Part shown: positions 11,554 through 23,006 of the stretch, in pieces | Numbering within the stretch: position 1 is the stretch's first letter | Layout of the letters: each line of letters begins with the position of its first letter | NCBI RefSeq assembly: GCF_024679245.1 | Contig: NC_090185.1 | Span: 28,642,670 to 28,706,669, forward strand | Length of the DNA: 64,000 nt | From: Pseudorasbora parva | Lineage: Eukaryota > Chordata > Actinopteri > Cypriniformes > Gobionidae | Direction: 5' to 3' | The notes under the pieces: generated by a model | Database searches by the model: none | Told to the model about the DNA's origin: nothing | Seen by the model: only the letters and a program-made list of their open reading frames with translations | Position numbers and translations under genes: made by a program

Positions 11554-12950
11554 GTAAGCAGGGTTTCTGTCTGCAGAGCTAAAGACTCCTGAAAATAAAC
11601 TATGAAATGGCTGAAAGGAAAGCCTGGATTATTTCAAAGAGGTATTCTACATCCCTAAGACCTGCTTTACATACACACACTGGAATTATTAATGGTGTTT
11701 TACACTCATTTATAATGTAAAAAATATACCATTTTAAAATATTTTTTCAGTAATATAATCTTACTGATTGCAATAATAGCATTTTAGGGGCCAGAAAACG
11801 CAAACTCATAAAAATGGGGTTCAAAACCGTTATTGTCTCCGTGTATACTACAAAAACACGAATTTGTAAAAAACAGTGACGTATTGCATGAGCTTGCAAT
11901 AGCTTGCATTTTCAGGCATTGTCGGGTAAATTAATGCCCAAAATGCATAAAAGGTTTTCACAGATCCAGGTGATTTAGAATTGTTGTCGTGTAAACCTAC
12001 CCTAAGAATGATGGTGGAGAGTTTTGTGCAGTGAACCAATGCTCAGTTTTTTTTCTGAAAAACTAGTTTGCTACCATTGTGCTGATGGCAATGAATGTCA
12101 GTTTATATAAAACTGTATTGAACAAGTGCACCCCACCCTGCGAGACTGATAGACTAATAAACATTTTGCCTGGCCTTCGACAAGTCAAACAGGAATTAGA
12201 ACCTCCCTTTTCACCCACAACACAAATGCAAGCAAAACAATCCTTCTAATAATTCTGCACTGTTTAAATGTACTCCACTTTATGGCTATAGCCCGGTTCA
12301 CTCTAAGGACAAATTTATAAACTGGGAGTAGCATTGCTTTTTTCAGTGTAATGTACACCATCAATAATGTTTACACAAACCTTTATCCTGAATATGATTT
12401 TGGATTTTCATTCAATAGACCTCAATAGATAAAGGATGCTTTGTTAGCCCACTGTTGTGGTAGTGGGCTGAATGGTTTTTATATAAAACATATGGACCTG
12501 TAATGAAATTCAAGTACATCTCTTTACGGTATCAGTTTTAAATCCCGGCGGGTAGATGATTTGCATGTAGCAGCGTTTGGTATGTAACGTTACTTCAGAA
12601 CGAATCAGGCGGATGCCACAGTCCTGTTTTTGAGCCAGCACTGATGGGATTTGTTCCTATATGTGTTGCCTACTGCCTACATAGGCAGCACCTTCTAAAA
12701 CAACATGGAATACAAGTGACTGATTTCCAGTGCTCTTATTAGGAAGCAAATCTGCATGCATTAAGAGGAAAACTCACAACAGTAGGTTCAGGAAGTAAAA
12801 ACTCATTCATTTTCTCCAAAAAGAAAATAACTTTTAAAGACAGCTTTACTGTGAGCTATGAGGTTGTTAATCGATAGTATTTTATTTCTTTTGAAGCAGT
12901 CTTTACTCATTATTTGAACTTAAAATAATTGTTAAACAGTGGAATTTGTG
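11554..12950. other. Presumed intron or intergenic DNA, no further exon seen
   Basis: This follows the orphan exon donor. It contains no open block with acceptable splice sites that I could identify and no clear transposon ends. Confidence 0.35.
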
Positions 12951-12954
12951 GTGA

Positions 12955-13560
12955 AAAACTACAATTACTCATGATGCTGTACAGAAAATTCGAAGTCAAA
13001 ACCAAAAAAAAATATGGACGTAGTGTCCGTGACATCACCCATAGGATTCTGAAGAGCTGTTCTGAAGCGTAAAGTAGAGACGAGCTGGCCGTCGCCATTT
13101 TGGCAGCGCGTCACACCCGGATAACAGAAAATGGGCAAAGAGGCGTGATGTGGGCAGAGCTGAGGTGACATTCACTAACAGACAGCGGATAAATGGCTCT
13201 CCACCTGTCACTCAAAGTAGCCATGCCCTTAATTATGCAGAACTTTAAGGCTTTATATAATGTAAAAGAATGAGTTATAAAAAAAATTCACCCCCTCACA
13301 TTGTCATGAAGGGCAAATTTAGCCGTATAGACCAAAACCACAACTTGTACCAGACTGGAAACATGTTTTTTTCTGCTGTAACGTTGAACATTTTAACATG
13401 GGGCTCAATGAGATTCTACTCCCTTTTGGAGCCTGTCCCTAGTGGCCAGTCAATGAATTGCAGTTTAAGTTACTTTCATATAAGCTTCAACAGCAACTGG
13501 GGGAGGTTTCCACTTGGTCGAAACAAGCAAAACGCACCAAAATATCTCATTAGCCCCGCC
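12955..13560. repeat. Probable dispersed repeat, ends undefined
   Basis: GC-richer text (GTGACATCACCCATAGGATT, GTCGCCATTTTGGCAGC, CTAGTGGCCAGTCAATG) resembles middle-repetitive non-autonomous elements common in cyprinids. I cannot define terminal repeats, so class and limits are tentative. Confidence 0.4.
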
Positions 13561-13626
13561 CACTCCCACAAAGTACTGCAAATGATGTAATCGACTCAGT
13601 CTCCCAACACTATATGCATACTTTAA

Positions 13627-14193
13627 TGGGATACTTCACCGCTTTTTCATATTAAACTGTTATTTCCTAAACTAAAATGCGTTTATACGTACCTCTCATG
13701 TATGGTGGAATAGCACTTCTGAGAGCACTTCGGCTCGGCGCAGTAAAAAGTCCCGGCTGAAACATCCTCCCTCACATCTCCCGCTCTCATTTCTGTCAAT
13801 AGGGGGGCGGGGGAGATGTGAGGGAGGATGTTTCAGCCAGGACTTTTTACTGCTACGAGCCGAAGTACTGTTCCGCCATACATTATAGTTCTCCTTTTTA
13901 ATCCACTTAGAAACGCGCCACGTTTTATTTTATTTCACCATACTTGATCGTTCAACTATTCGTGTAACTGTATTTAAATAGGGAAAACGTAGAGGTGTTT
14001 GTTCGCTTCTAACTTGATCTCTGTTTGGTACCATAGTGAATGAACTGGGCTTAGTGGGCTAAGCTAAATGCTATCAGATCATCACCGCGCGTCAGAGAGA
14101 TTAAGTGCACACACTGAGACAAGAGAGGTATGTATCAACTCGTTTTAGTTAAGGGAATAACAGTTTAATATGAAAAAGTGGTGAAGTATCCCT
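13627..14193. mobile_element. TTAA-flanked MITE with internal palindrome
   Basis: The left end TGGGATACTTCACCGCTTTT follows TTAA (13623-13626). The right end AAAAAGTGGTGAAGTATCCC T precedes TTAA (14194-14197). The inverted repeats match over about 55 bp (through ATTAAACTGTTATT). No ORF is present. The TTAA target and A/TGGG ends suggest piggyBac-type mobilisation. An inner hairpin lies at about 13735-13868. Confidence 0.88.
13735..13868. repeat. Long imperfect hairpin inside MITE
   Basis: Arm one (TCGGCTCG..GCAGTAAAAAGTCC through CATCCTCCCTCACATCTCCC) is complementary to arm two (GGGGGAGATGTGAGGGAGGA through GGACTTTTTACTGC..CGAGCCGA). The arms are about 60 bp with few mismatches, and the loop is about 15-20 nt. 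Transcripts of either strand would form a strong stem. Confidence 0.9.
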
Positions 14194-14202
14194 TTAAATT
14201 AA

Positions 14203-14882
14203 AGGTGCACTATGTAGTATTTTTGCAGTAAAATATCCAAAAACCACTAGGCCGGTGTTATATATTTTGTTCAGTTGAGTACCTACAATATCTCAAATGT
14301 TTCCAACTATTTGTAAATTGTGAGAAAATTGCTATTTTAACCAAGGACCGGGACGTGTCAGCGCAGCGTTTGAGGAAGTCGCCTGTCAATTGCGTCATAT
14401 CTGCGCTACCCTGGGTTTCGGGTTTTATTTGGCAGGAGCGCTTTACTCTTAGCAGTGTGAACAAGTGAACGCACAGAGTAACGTCATAACATCATTTTCA
14501 ACACACTTAAATGTATCTAATATGATAAACAGAGCTCCATTACCTCATAATCATAACCGGAAGAGCGGATCAGTGCAGGCGCCTGGCGACTGTGTCCCGT
14601 CCCGTCATAATAAAAGTCCCGGTATTCGCGAGGCGGGTATTTGTTTAACAATCGCTCCAGCGGCCGTGCTCAGGTCCACAACACTCGGTCCTGCTCTGCT
14701 TAACACTACAGTAACGTTAATAACCGCATGCATGAACATGATTTCTGCCTGAGTCCTATTTTCCACCGGCTGTGAGGTGAAGACCACATCTCCCAAGATA
14801 CTTCGCTCAAACTTTGTAATCAAATTACGCATTTGTTTTGAATAGGCGCCCTCCAGTGGACGGAAAGTTGCACAGTGCACCT
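14203..14882. mobile_element. TTAA-type MITE (AGGTGCACTATG family, copy 1)
   Basis: The left end AGGTGCACTATGTAG follows TTAA (14199-14202). The right end TGCACAGTGCACCT is followed by TTTA, a probable one-base decay of TTAA. It is 680 bp with no coding potential. It sits only a few bases from the neighbouring MITE. A second, truncated copy lies at 43137-43566 (shared strings include AAAACCACTAGGCC and CGCCTGTCAATTGCGTCATA). Confidence 0.85.
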
Positions 14883-14889
14883 TTTATGG

Positions 14890-16290
14890 AAAAATACTTT
14901 CGGAACCAGCGGCACTGAAAAAGTAGGCGGGAACTATTGCACTCTCTTGATTCCAACAGTGTTTGATATTAGCATGTTGCTAAGCGAACAATACATAAGC
15001 ATAAAATATAGAAACACAAATATTGAGAACTGTAAAATTAGTCCACCCGCACTAAGCTAGTCGCAATTTTGGTATCGTCTTGTATCAGAAGAATACATGC
15101 AATTCTTTCTTATAATTTGGTTGAAATAAGTTATCTTAAAGGAAACATAATATTGCTGCTTACCTTTTGGAGCGCAGCTCACTAGATTTGGGAGGTGTAG
15201 TATAAAAATGATTGATGCTCACATTCGACCACTGAATTCTTTCTGGCACAATTTATTTTTCACATCATGTCATCACTAGTTTCTTCTCACTACTGAGAAC
15301 TGAAGCTTGTTTTGGCGATTGTTCTGGCACAATACATGTCAGGTGAACTTTAAACATCTGTTTTATTGCTGTTTTATATAGTTTAATGTAAGCCATCTGA
15401 TATATCCTGCTGAAAACACAATATTATATACATATTCATTTTTGTTTTCAATGTAAATACCCTGTTCGATTTCTTTCATTTCCTATGAACTTGCGTGTAA
15501 CCCTGTAAAATGTATTCCTGTATAGCTGAAAGAGGCTTTTCAATATTGCCTCGCCTCTAAAATAAACAAGTCGTTCTGTTCATAATAAAAGGACATTTCA
15601 TCTCAATTAAAATAAGCCCCTAGACTTACCACCAGCAGTTAATTTAATGTGGCATGTCCTTTGTGAATACTTAAAACGCGGCTCACATCTGGAATACTCA
15701 TAACTGCTCTAGGAAGAATCGCATTTACGCTATTGACCAGATGATTTAAACACATTTCTGCTTTTTAGAGTGGTGTGAACAATCATGCAGTCATAAACGG
15801 ATGTCTTTATTCCGTGTTAAAGGTTAAATGCCTGTTGAGAGATAATCTAAGTCAATGCAAATAGTGTAAACTTTAGAGAATTTTAGAGTAATTCTTTTGG
15901 CAGAACATGACAGGATGTACTAATAAACAAAACGCATTCCAAGTAACCAAAATTAATCCCACAGAGAATCATTAAGAAGAAAAATTGAGCTCCAAAAAGC
16001 TTCTCTTGGATTTGCAGATCAATTAGGGGTGAAATTGAGACGTCCTTGATAAGATGCTGTTTTTAAAATAAAGATAAAATATAGATTGAAACATGGTGCT
16101 CTTTTTAAAGCGGCAGTTTTGGCCTCGAGTATTTAGTTTTAATTGTAAATGACTTGCTGACAACTTTTCAATATAACATTTTAAATCGTTTTATTTTTCA
16201 TACCCCATTACAAAATTGTTTATGTGCCTGTGTTTTAAGCATACATGTATCAATTTTTGAGGTTTATCTAATAAACTTTTTCCAAAATAT
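14890..16290. other. Intergenic, no gene recognised
   Basis: This is AT-rich and apparently unique sequence. No ORF with a recognisable domain and no element ends were seen. Confidence 0.4.
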
Positions 16291-16293
16291 ATA

Positions 16294-17143
16294 CCGATCA
16301 GGCATAACATTATGACCTTATAGTGTGTTGGTCCCACTTTTGCTGCCAAAACAGCCCTGAAACATTGAGGCATGGCATCCTCTAGACCCCTGAAGGTGTG
16401 CTGTGGTATCTGGCGCCAATATGTTAGCCGCAGATCCTTTAAGTTCTGTAAGTTGCGAGGTGGGGCTTCTATGGATCGGACTTGTATGTTCAGCACAGCC
16501 ACGGACACTAGACTGGATTTGGGTCTGGGAAATTTGGAGAACAGGTCAACACCTCAAACTCGCTGTTGCGCTCCTCAAACCATTTCTGAACCATTTTTGC
16601 TTTGTGACAGGGTGCATTCTCCTGCTGAAAGAGGCCACAGCCACCAGGGAATACCTTTCCATGAAAGGGTGTACATGGTCTGCAACAATGCTTAGGTAGG
16701 TGGTACGTGTCAAAGTAACATCCACATGGATATCAGGACCCAAGGTTTCCCAGAAGAACATTGCCCAAAGCATCACACTGCCTCTGCTGGCTTGCCTTCT
16801 TCCCATAGGGCATCCTGGTGCCATGTGTTCCCCAATTAAGTGACACACATGTACCGAGTCATACATCTGATGTAAAAGAAAATGTGATTCATCAGGCCAG
16901 GCCACCTTCTTCCATTGCTTCGTGGTCCGTGGTGGACAGGGGTTAGCATGGGCACCCTGACTATGAAGCTCCATACGCAACAAACTGCGATGCACTGTGT
17001 ATTCTGACACCTTTCTATTAGAACCAGCATTAACCTTTTGAGCAATTTGAGCTACAGTAGCTGATTTGTTTGATCGGACCACAAAGGGCCAGCCTTCGCT
17101 CCCCATGTGAATCAATGAGCCTTGGCCGCCCATGACCCTGTCG
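16294..17143 (-). mobile_element. Tc1-like element, truncated (family A copy 2)
   Basis: One end (CCGATCAGGCATAACATTAT) is preserved after TA at 16292-16293. The body matches the copies at 5535 and 52119 up to the segment equivalent to CATGACCCTGTC, then homology stops near 17143, so the transposase N-terminal side and distal repeat are missing. The minus-strand frames (16546-17133) retain helix-turn-helix text (ATVAQIAQKVNAGSNRK), WPDESHF and VMLWAMFFWETLGPD, but the catalytic C-terminus (NPIE region) is degraded. Confidence 0.9.
16546..17133 (-). pseudogene. Tc1 transposase fragment, 195 open codons
   Basis: One frame stays open from the helix-turn-helix region (SNKSATVAQIAQKVNAGSNR) through WPDESHFLLHQ (first Asp, within DES) to the equivalent of FQQD, which here reads FSRRM, so the second Asp is missing. 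The start lacks the first paired-domain helices because the element is truncated. It is a dead copy. Confidence 0.85.
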
Positions 17144-17700
17144 CTGCAACACCACTTTTGTGCATCAAGTAATTTGATCTTGTTTTAGGGATATTTACAT
17201 ATTTTTACAAGACAAAAATAATATATGATCTGACACACTGGTCAACTCCTGCGTCCCACTTTATTCCTGTCTCTGCAGCTCAGTGTCCCACTCCTCTCAC
17301 TCCCATTGGGTCCTCTGTGGTCTGACTGATGGGGGGGCCAAAGAAGGTTTTCTAGAAGAGAAATGTTTTCTCATGTTTACAGCTATTTGATGTCTCTAGC
17401 AGATTCTCAGGTCTCAAGCTAATATCCATTGGCGTCCGTCTCTCTAGAGTCCAAAGTCAAGTCATTTGACATTTCTACTGTAGGCTGACCCTGGGCAACT
17501 ACCCTAATTTTTGACATGCTTCGATACATAATGTCCAAAATTCCCATACATAGTGGGAACTATGAGAACACTTCAGAAATCTGATATGCATTAAAGACAA
17601 AATTAATAAATCACAATTGACCTATTTCTTCATTGTGATTGATTTTTATTGGTATACCATCAATCTGCATTATTTGAAGAAATAAAATGTTTGTTATTGA
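17144..17700. other. Intergenic, no gene recognised
   Basis: No coding or repeat structure was recognised in this short stretch. Confidence 0.35.
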
Positions 17701-17704
17701 AGTT

Positions 17705-18115
17705 TTTATTAATTTCTTAATTTCTTCCTGTGTAATTGGTGTTTCATTAGCATAGTTAGCATTTAGACAAATATTAGCTTAGTTTTGTGACCAAGCCATA
17801 TTTTAATTATTGTTTATCATACTCAGTTATATATAGCCTATACTAGAGGTTTGATTACGCCTTAATCATTTCTTAATTTCGTCCTGTGTAATTGGTGTTG
17901 CGTTAGCACAATTAGCATATAGCCTATATGCTATTGAAAAAGATATTCTTTTTGAACAAGTAAGGCATTTTTTTAATTTGTTATATTCAGTCATAACATA
18001 CTAGATTACAGGTTTGATTACACATTTATAGAATAATTTATTTTTGTGTAATTTGTGTTGTTAGCACAGTTAGCATTTAGAAAAAGATTAGCTTGAGCTT
18101 TGTTGTACACTAACC
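17705..18115. repeat. Degenerate tandem repeat, period about 165 bp, three copies
   Basis: The phrase TGTGTAATTGGTGT..CATTAGCA(T/C)A(G/A)TTAGCAT recurs near 17732-17780, 17888-17925 and 18046-18090. Each copy is preceded by related text (TATACTAGAGGTTTGATTAC near 17840, CATACTAGATTACAGGTTTG near 18000). The copies have diverged and carry small indels. Confidence 0.75.
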
Positions 18116-18980
18116 AAACAGCCACCCCTAAGGTAAGCTTGATAATACTTTTTAATTTATGTGATATAACAAAGAAGGGCTAAGCATAGCCATTTCTATT
18201 ACTACTAGGAGTGATACAACTAAAAACAAACATCCAAGGAGTTTACTTGAACTTGTATGGATATAAGCCAAGTAGATCAATGATAACGGCAAGTATTGTT
18301 TTAAATAATAGTGATTTAAGATCATGTCATTGTCATCTTAGCTAATGCTATAATTATGACAAAATCATAAGCTATAGCCTATATAAAGAAGTATGATGGC
18401 AATCAAACTGGTCATCATGTTCTGGCATAAACTATATCTCATATTTAACTGACGTCTTGTGAGTTTTCCAAACAATCTTGTCTTCTACTCAATTCATCAA
18501 CATAATTTATCATAGCTCAATATGACTGTGTATGGTCATGGAGAGGTTTCTTTCTTTCTAATGGGACTGCCAGTGGTGCCCGGTTGGTCGTTGATTCTAA
18601 TGTGGCTGGTCAATATTAAGGATATATGGCCAGAGGTCAGACCTCTCTGTGTCAACCTTTTGTTTATGGTCCCAGGATGGTGGTCAAATTGTGCCAAGTG
18701 GTTCTGCGAACATGGAGACCAATGCAGTCACATCGCATCACTCCCACAGAACCCACTGCCATTAGCCATATCTTTTTGTACACTGCTTTTACCCTGCTGA
18801 AATAAAATCCTGTCTGATAGTTTTGGAACATGGTTGCTGGTTACCAACTGGCCTACCCAGCATTTCCCAATTTGGTTGGTCATTGTCATCAACAATCAAT
18901 ATGATAAACTTAGCTCCCAATGCTTTGGAGAAATGCACCCTTGGTTAACTGGTCATATCTCATTGGATAGTCCAATCTTT
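18116..18980. other. Intergenic, no gene recognised
   Basis: A 92-codon plus-strand frame (18522-18800) has no recognised domain. The sequence has repeated GGTC/TGGTC words that grade into the following repeat. Confidence 0.35.
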
Positions 18981-18984
18981 ATTA

Positions 18985-19195
18985 GCTCATTAGCTAGTTC
19001 AAGTTGGTCTATAGGCCATTTGCTATAGTCCAGGATGGTCTATAGATCATTAGTTCCCACTGGTCTATAGGTCACAATCCAAGATGGTCATCATCTCATT
19101 TACTAGTTCAAGCTGGTGCATAGATCATTTGCTAGTTCAAGCTAGTCTTTAGGTCATTTATTAGTCATTTTATTGACTAATAAATAGTCATTCGT
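18985..19195. repeat. Short degenerate tandem repeat (GGTCTATAGRTCATTTGCTA)
   Basis: Units of about 30-35 bp with GGTC(T)ATAG(G/A)(T/C)CATT and CTAGTTCAAG recur at least five times. Unit variation is high. Confidence 0.7.
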
Positions 19196-20990
19196 ATTAT
19201 AAGTTGTGTTCATTTGTAAAAATGATCATGATGAACAAAACATAGACCATAAACTTTTGATGGTCACGGAACTTATTATTTGCAATAATCCAAAACCCGA
19301 TTGAACCGAGGGAACTAGAGTTGATGCTAATTTCCAGGTTCATATATAAATGTTTTCATGCTACCCAAAACGATCCATGACATTTTTCCCACTGCTGCTT
19401 TGTGATGTCCTCATAGTACCCCAGGGGCGCCATTTGGAGAGCATTCCATCATGCCACCCAGACTGGGGTCCCATGACCTTTCACCTGTGTGGTCCTTCTG
19501 AAGGTCAGTCTGGTCTTCATTGAATCCTCTCTCATAGTTTAAAAAAGGTGTCTGCTTATAATAGACTGATGTGCTCCCAGGACAGCACTAGAGGAACCCT
19601 GATCGGCTCATTTGCTACTGTGGTTATTGCTCCTGTAGGACCAAAAGAGGCTCCTTATGTCTCTGACATGGCCTGAGCTGAGCGACCCAGTCGTCCATGT
19701 ATCTCATCTGTTCTCAATGAAAGCTTGGCTTATTCTGCCTCCAAAAATAACTTCCTTTAATTGCAGATAGGAAGCCATATCGCAGAGCAGGTTGTTCCTA
19801 TTTGCAGGGCGCAACATTTCCATTAAATCAGGCCTAGAACTGAGAATAATACTTTATTATATATATTGACTGAAGAATGTGCAAGATTCATTTATTGTGT
19901 TATTTAACATGGTTTTATTGCAGTTCCATGTGCTCTTAGCCCTTGGATACAGTTCAACAAGAAGGGGATGTCCCACAGAAAGATCTGGCAAGCAGAAATG
20001 TGGGTAAATATAATATTGGGTGCTTTTAAAAAAGGTTAGGTCGATGTGTGAAACCATTTATGACCAACTTTGTGTTGCTGACCTTGTGAAAATATACATG
20101 TTCATTTTTGAATAAATGGTTTTCTGGGAACTCTGGACTTTTGGCTGACTTTAGTGTGACTTGACAACCAATTCATTCACGTTGATGTCAAATTGTGTCC
20201 TTTGTGTTTGTACTTTCTTGCCAGACTTATAGACAAACTATGTATTTTGAATATACATTTATGTTTTGAAAGACTTACTATTTCATCTCTTGTACACTTA
20301 GCAATTTTTAACCGTGACCAGAATATACTTTTTACATTTTTGTTTCAAGATCAAAATTGTGCTGCCAAGAAACTGATTTCATTCTGAACTATTTTCCCCA
20401 TGCAACGGTCAGTCAACAAAAGACGCACATATATGAACCCGTTGCTTTGACAAACCACAGCTAACACAATATATCAGAGACCTGTGTTCTCAAGAAAGTT
20501 GAGAATGTCAGAACAAGATATTAAAACGTTTCTCAAAGCCTAGATTAACAAACGGTTGTGCAATTTCGTTTAAACAATGTCAAAGCCAGGCAGGCAAAAG
20601 GTCACCTAATTGATTTTGCAGTAGTTTCAGTCCTCAAACTGGCCAAGCAGCACTTGGCAACAGCACTTTTCACTGTTTGTATCACTACGCTTAGGCTACA
20701 ATTCAGTCAGATTGGTGAGGATTTCTAGTGACCCTTTCTGCAGGTTACATGATTTCTCCAGTAGGCGGCGACAAGTGGAATGTTGAGCTTTTGAATGACA
20801 CTGAATTGATTCGTTCAAAAACATTGATTCATTCAAAAACGAATCACCACTGTCGGGAATGTTTGCCTCGTTTGGAATTGTTTTCCTTGGCACACCAAAA
20901 GTGAACAAGGTATCTCTGGATTTTGTGACTAAAAACGTGAGTACTTATGAACCTTTTGTTTACTGAACTTCTGTATAAAACCAGACACCA
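19196..20990. other. Intergenic, no gene recognised; low-repeat block at 19380-19830
   Basis: The part from about 19380 to 19830 has balanced composition and no obvious repeats. It could be a conserved non-coding element, but no coding structure is visible. Around 20800-20850 the phrase TTGATTC(G/A)TTCAAAAAC is directly duplicated. Confidence 0.35.
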
Positions 20991-20997
20991 AACCAGA

Positions 20998-21031
20998 CGC
21001 CACACGCTTAAATGCCTTCAAGCGTGTGGCG
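20998..21031. repeat. Perfect 12-bp inverted repeat, 10-nt loop
   Basis: CGCCACACGCTT (20998-21009) and AAGCGTGTGGCG (21020-21031) are exact complements. It is GC-rich against an AT-rich background. Confidence 0.9.
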
Positions 21032-22855
21032 CACGAGGCATTAATCGAAAGCGCTTGTGTGAATGATATTGACCTCTGATTTACATCTCGAGGCTATACA
21101 GATATATTTTTGACTGCTATAATTTAACTTTTGGAATATATCTCATTGATATTTGTCAAGAGTCTGTTTATCTAAATAGTTTTTAAATCTTGAGAAAATA
21201 AATAAAGCTGCAAGAGACACTGGAACACAATATAGCGTCAATGGATGCAAAACATATGCCTGTCCATAAATATATTCGAGCTAGCAGTAGCCTAAAATAA
21301 TTTGAAATTAAGTTTGAAATTAATTAAGGCAAGTTCAAGGGCGCCGCAATCTTTTGGAAGTCATGAAACCAAAACCTGATTAATCTTAAATTAAAAATGC
21401 AGCCCTACTAATGGACATGACGTATCCAATGAATAATTTCTAGACAAAAATTATCCTATGAGTAATGATTGAATCCTGTATGGCCATAGAAATGTCCGTT
21501 CCAGAGAAAAACCATGCTGCTATACCATGGTTGACAAATCATCTCATTAAAATTAAATCAATAAAGCGTGTGCCCAAACCCGCATATGAATCAAAGGTCT
21601 CACCTTTCTCTCCCTTTTCCATCTTTCTCCGTCTTGTTCTTCTGAACAGCCTGTTTTCAATAGGCCCACAGCAGCAGCGTGACCCTTCACTCCATCCCAG
21701 GGTTAAGGAAACAGTTTTCCCCGAGTCATGATGGATCTTGGAACATTCCAGATCTGTTTACAGTTACGAATGACCCATTATGGATGTCGCTTGTCAGACA
21801 TGTGGGATGTTTGATAGGACGCAATGAACTTTTTGTCCTGCACAAAGACATTTGTCTTTCAGGACCGTGATTCTTCATATTGTTAATGTAGCCTCTCTGA
21901 TCACTTTTGACAGCCGGACTCAAACCAGAAAACTGTAATAGCTCTTTTAGATTAAAGCTAGTATATTTTTTACGTTGTTATGCTGGCATAGTAAAATGTG
22001 TGGACAACATAGATTACAGCGTGATGGAGCATATCCTTAAACAAATCTCTAACCTTACATATGAAACTTGGTGTAACTTGTCCTGCACTTTTGACATGAA
22101 CAAATTCATGCATCTAATTAGAGTAATTCGAGTTACACCTGGTAGACAAAAAAATGGGTGCAAAAATACCATAGATGCACTGACAGAAGCACTCAAACCA
22201 TTTGCTAGGCCTATCATAGGCCTTTTTTGGCTACCCTATATGGAAACATGCCATAGTAACATCTCATAGCAATGCCCTTTCAATACATACAACACTATAG
22301 CTTTGTGGCAGCGAGTTTTATACAATTATCCAACCATATTTAGTTTCGACAAGAAAAGATCTAGATGATCTATGAACTAATATCCCCAGTTTGATCCCAA
22401 CTATAAGATCTTGTTGAAATAACTTGTGTAACGCTTTTATTTGAATCAGACTATATCAACTTTCTGTTTCTGTAAAAGACATTAAAGTGGATTAAATCTG
22501 AATGAAAATTGTCGTCAGGAAGAGATGCATCAACATTGGAGGTAAGAGATATTCTCCAACAGGACTGACCTGGTGCATACTTCTGCTAAAACCATTTCAC
22601 ATAATCCATGTTTAGCTAGTATGATGTCATTGGTGAAAGAATTCATCAGTATTTTAGTCTAAAATATATATAAAAAGTATCAAAGATATTTATTTAACAT
22701 TTATTTGATAAACAATCTGTCTATGTATGAAACATTTATAAAATTGCATAACATGTGATGACGTCTAAAATTGAAGAAAAAATTCTTAGCCCAAATATAA
22801 TATCTGCTTTTTAAAAAACTATTTCACAATGGATACATTTAAGGTATATCCTCTA
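21032..22855. other. Intergenic, no gene recognised
   Basis: Several short frames (e.g. 21465-21731, 21907-22269) lack domains and splice support. A weak acceptor-like tract ending CTTCTGAACAG near 21650 is not followed by a convincing exon. Confidence 0.35.
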
Positions 22856-23006
22856 AAAACAAGTTCATTCACCCAAAAATGAAACATCCGTCATCATTTT
22901 ATATCATTTAGTTGTTCCAAAGTTTTTTTCTTCTGTTGAATATTAGATATTTTGAAGAATGTTGGTTTAACCAAAGAGTTAAAGGTAGCCATTGACTTTC
23001 ATAGCA

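Noticed and set aside
21600..21731. Possible exon after CTTCTGAACAG
   Set aside because: The open stretch is short, low in coding character and lacks a clear donor.
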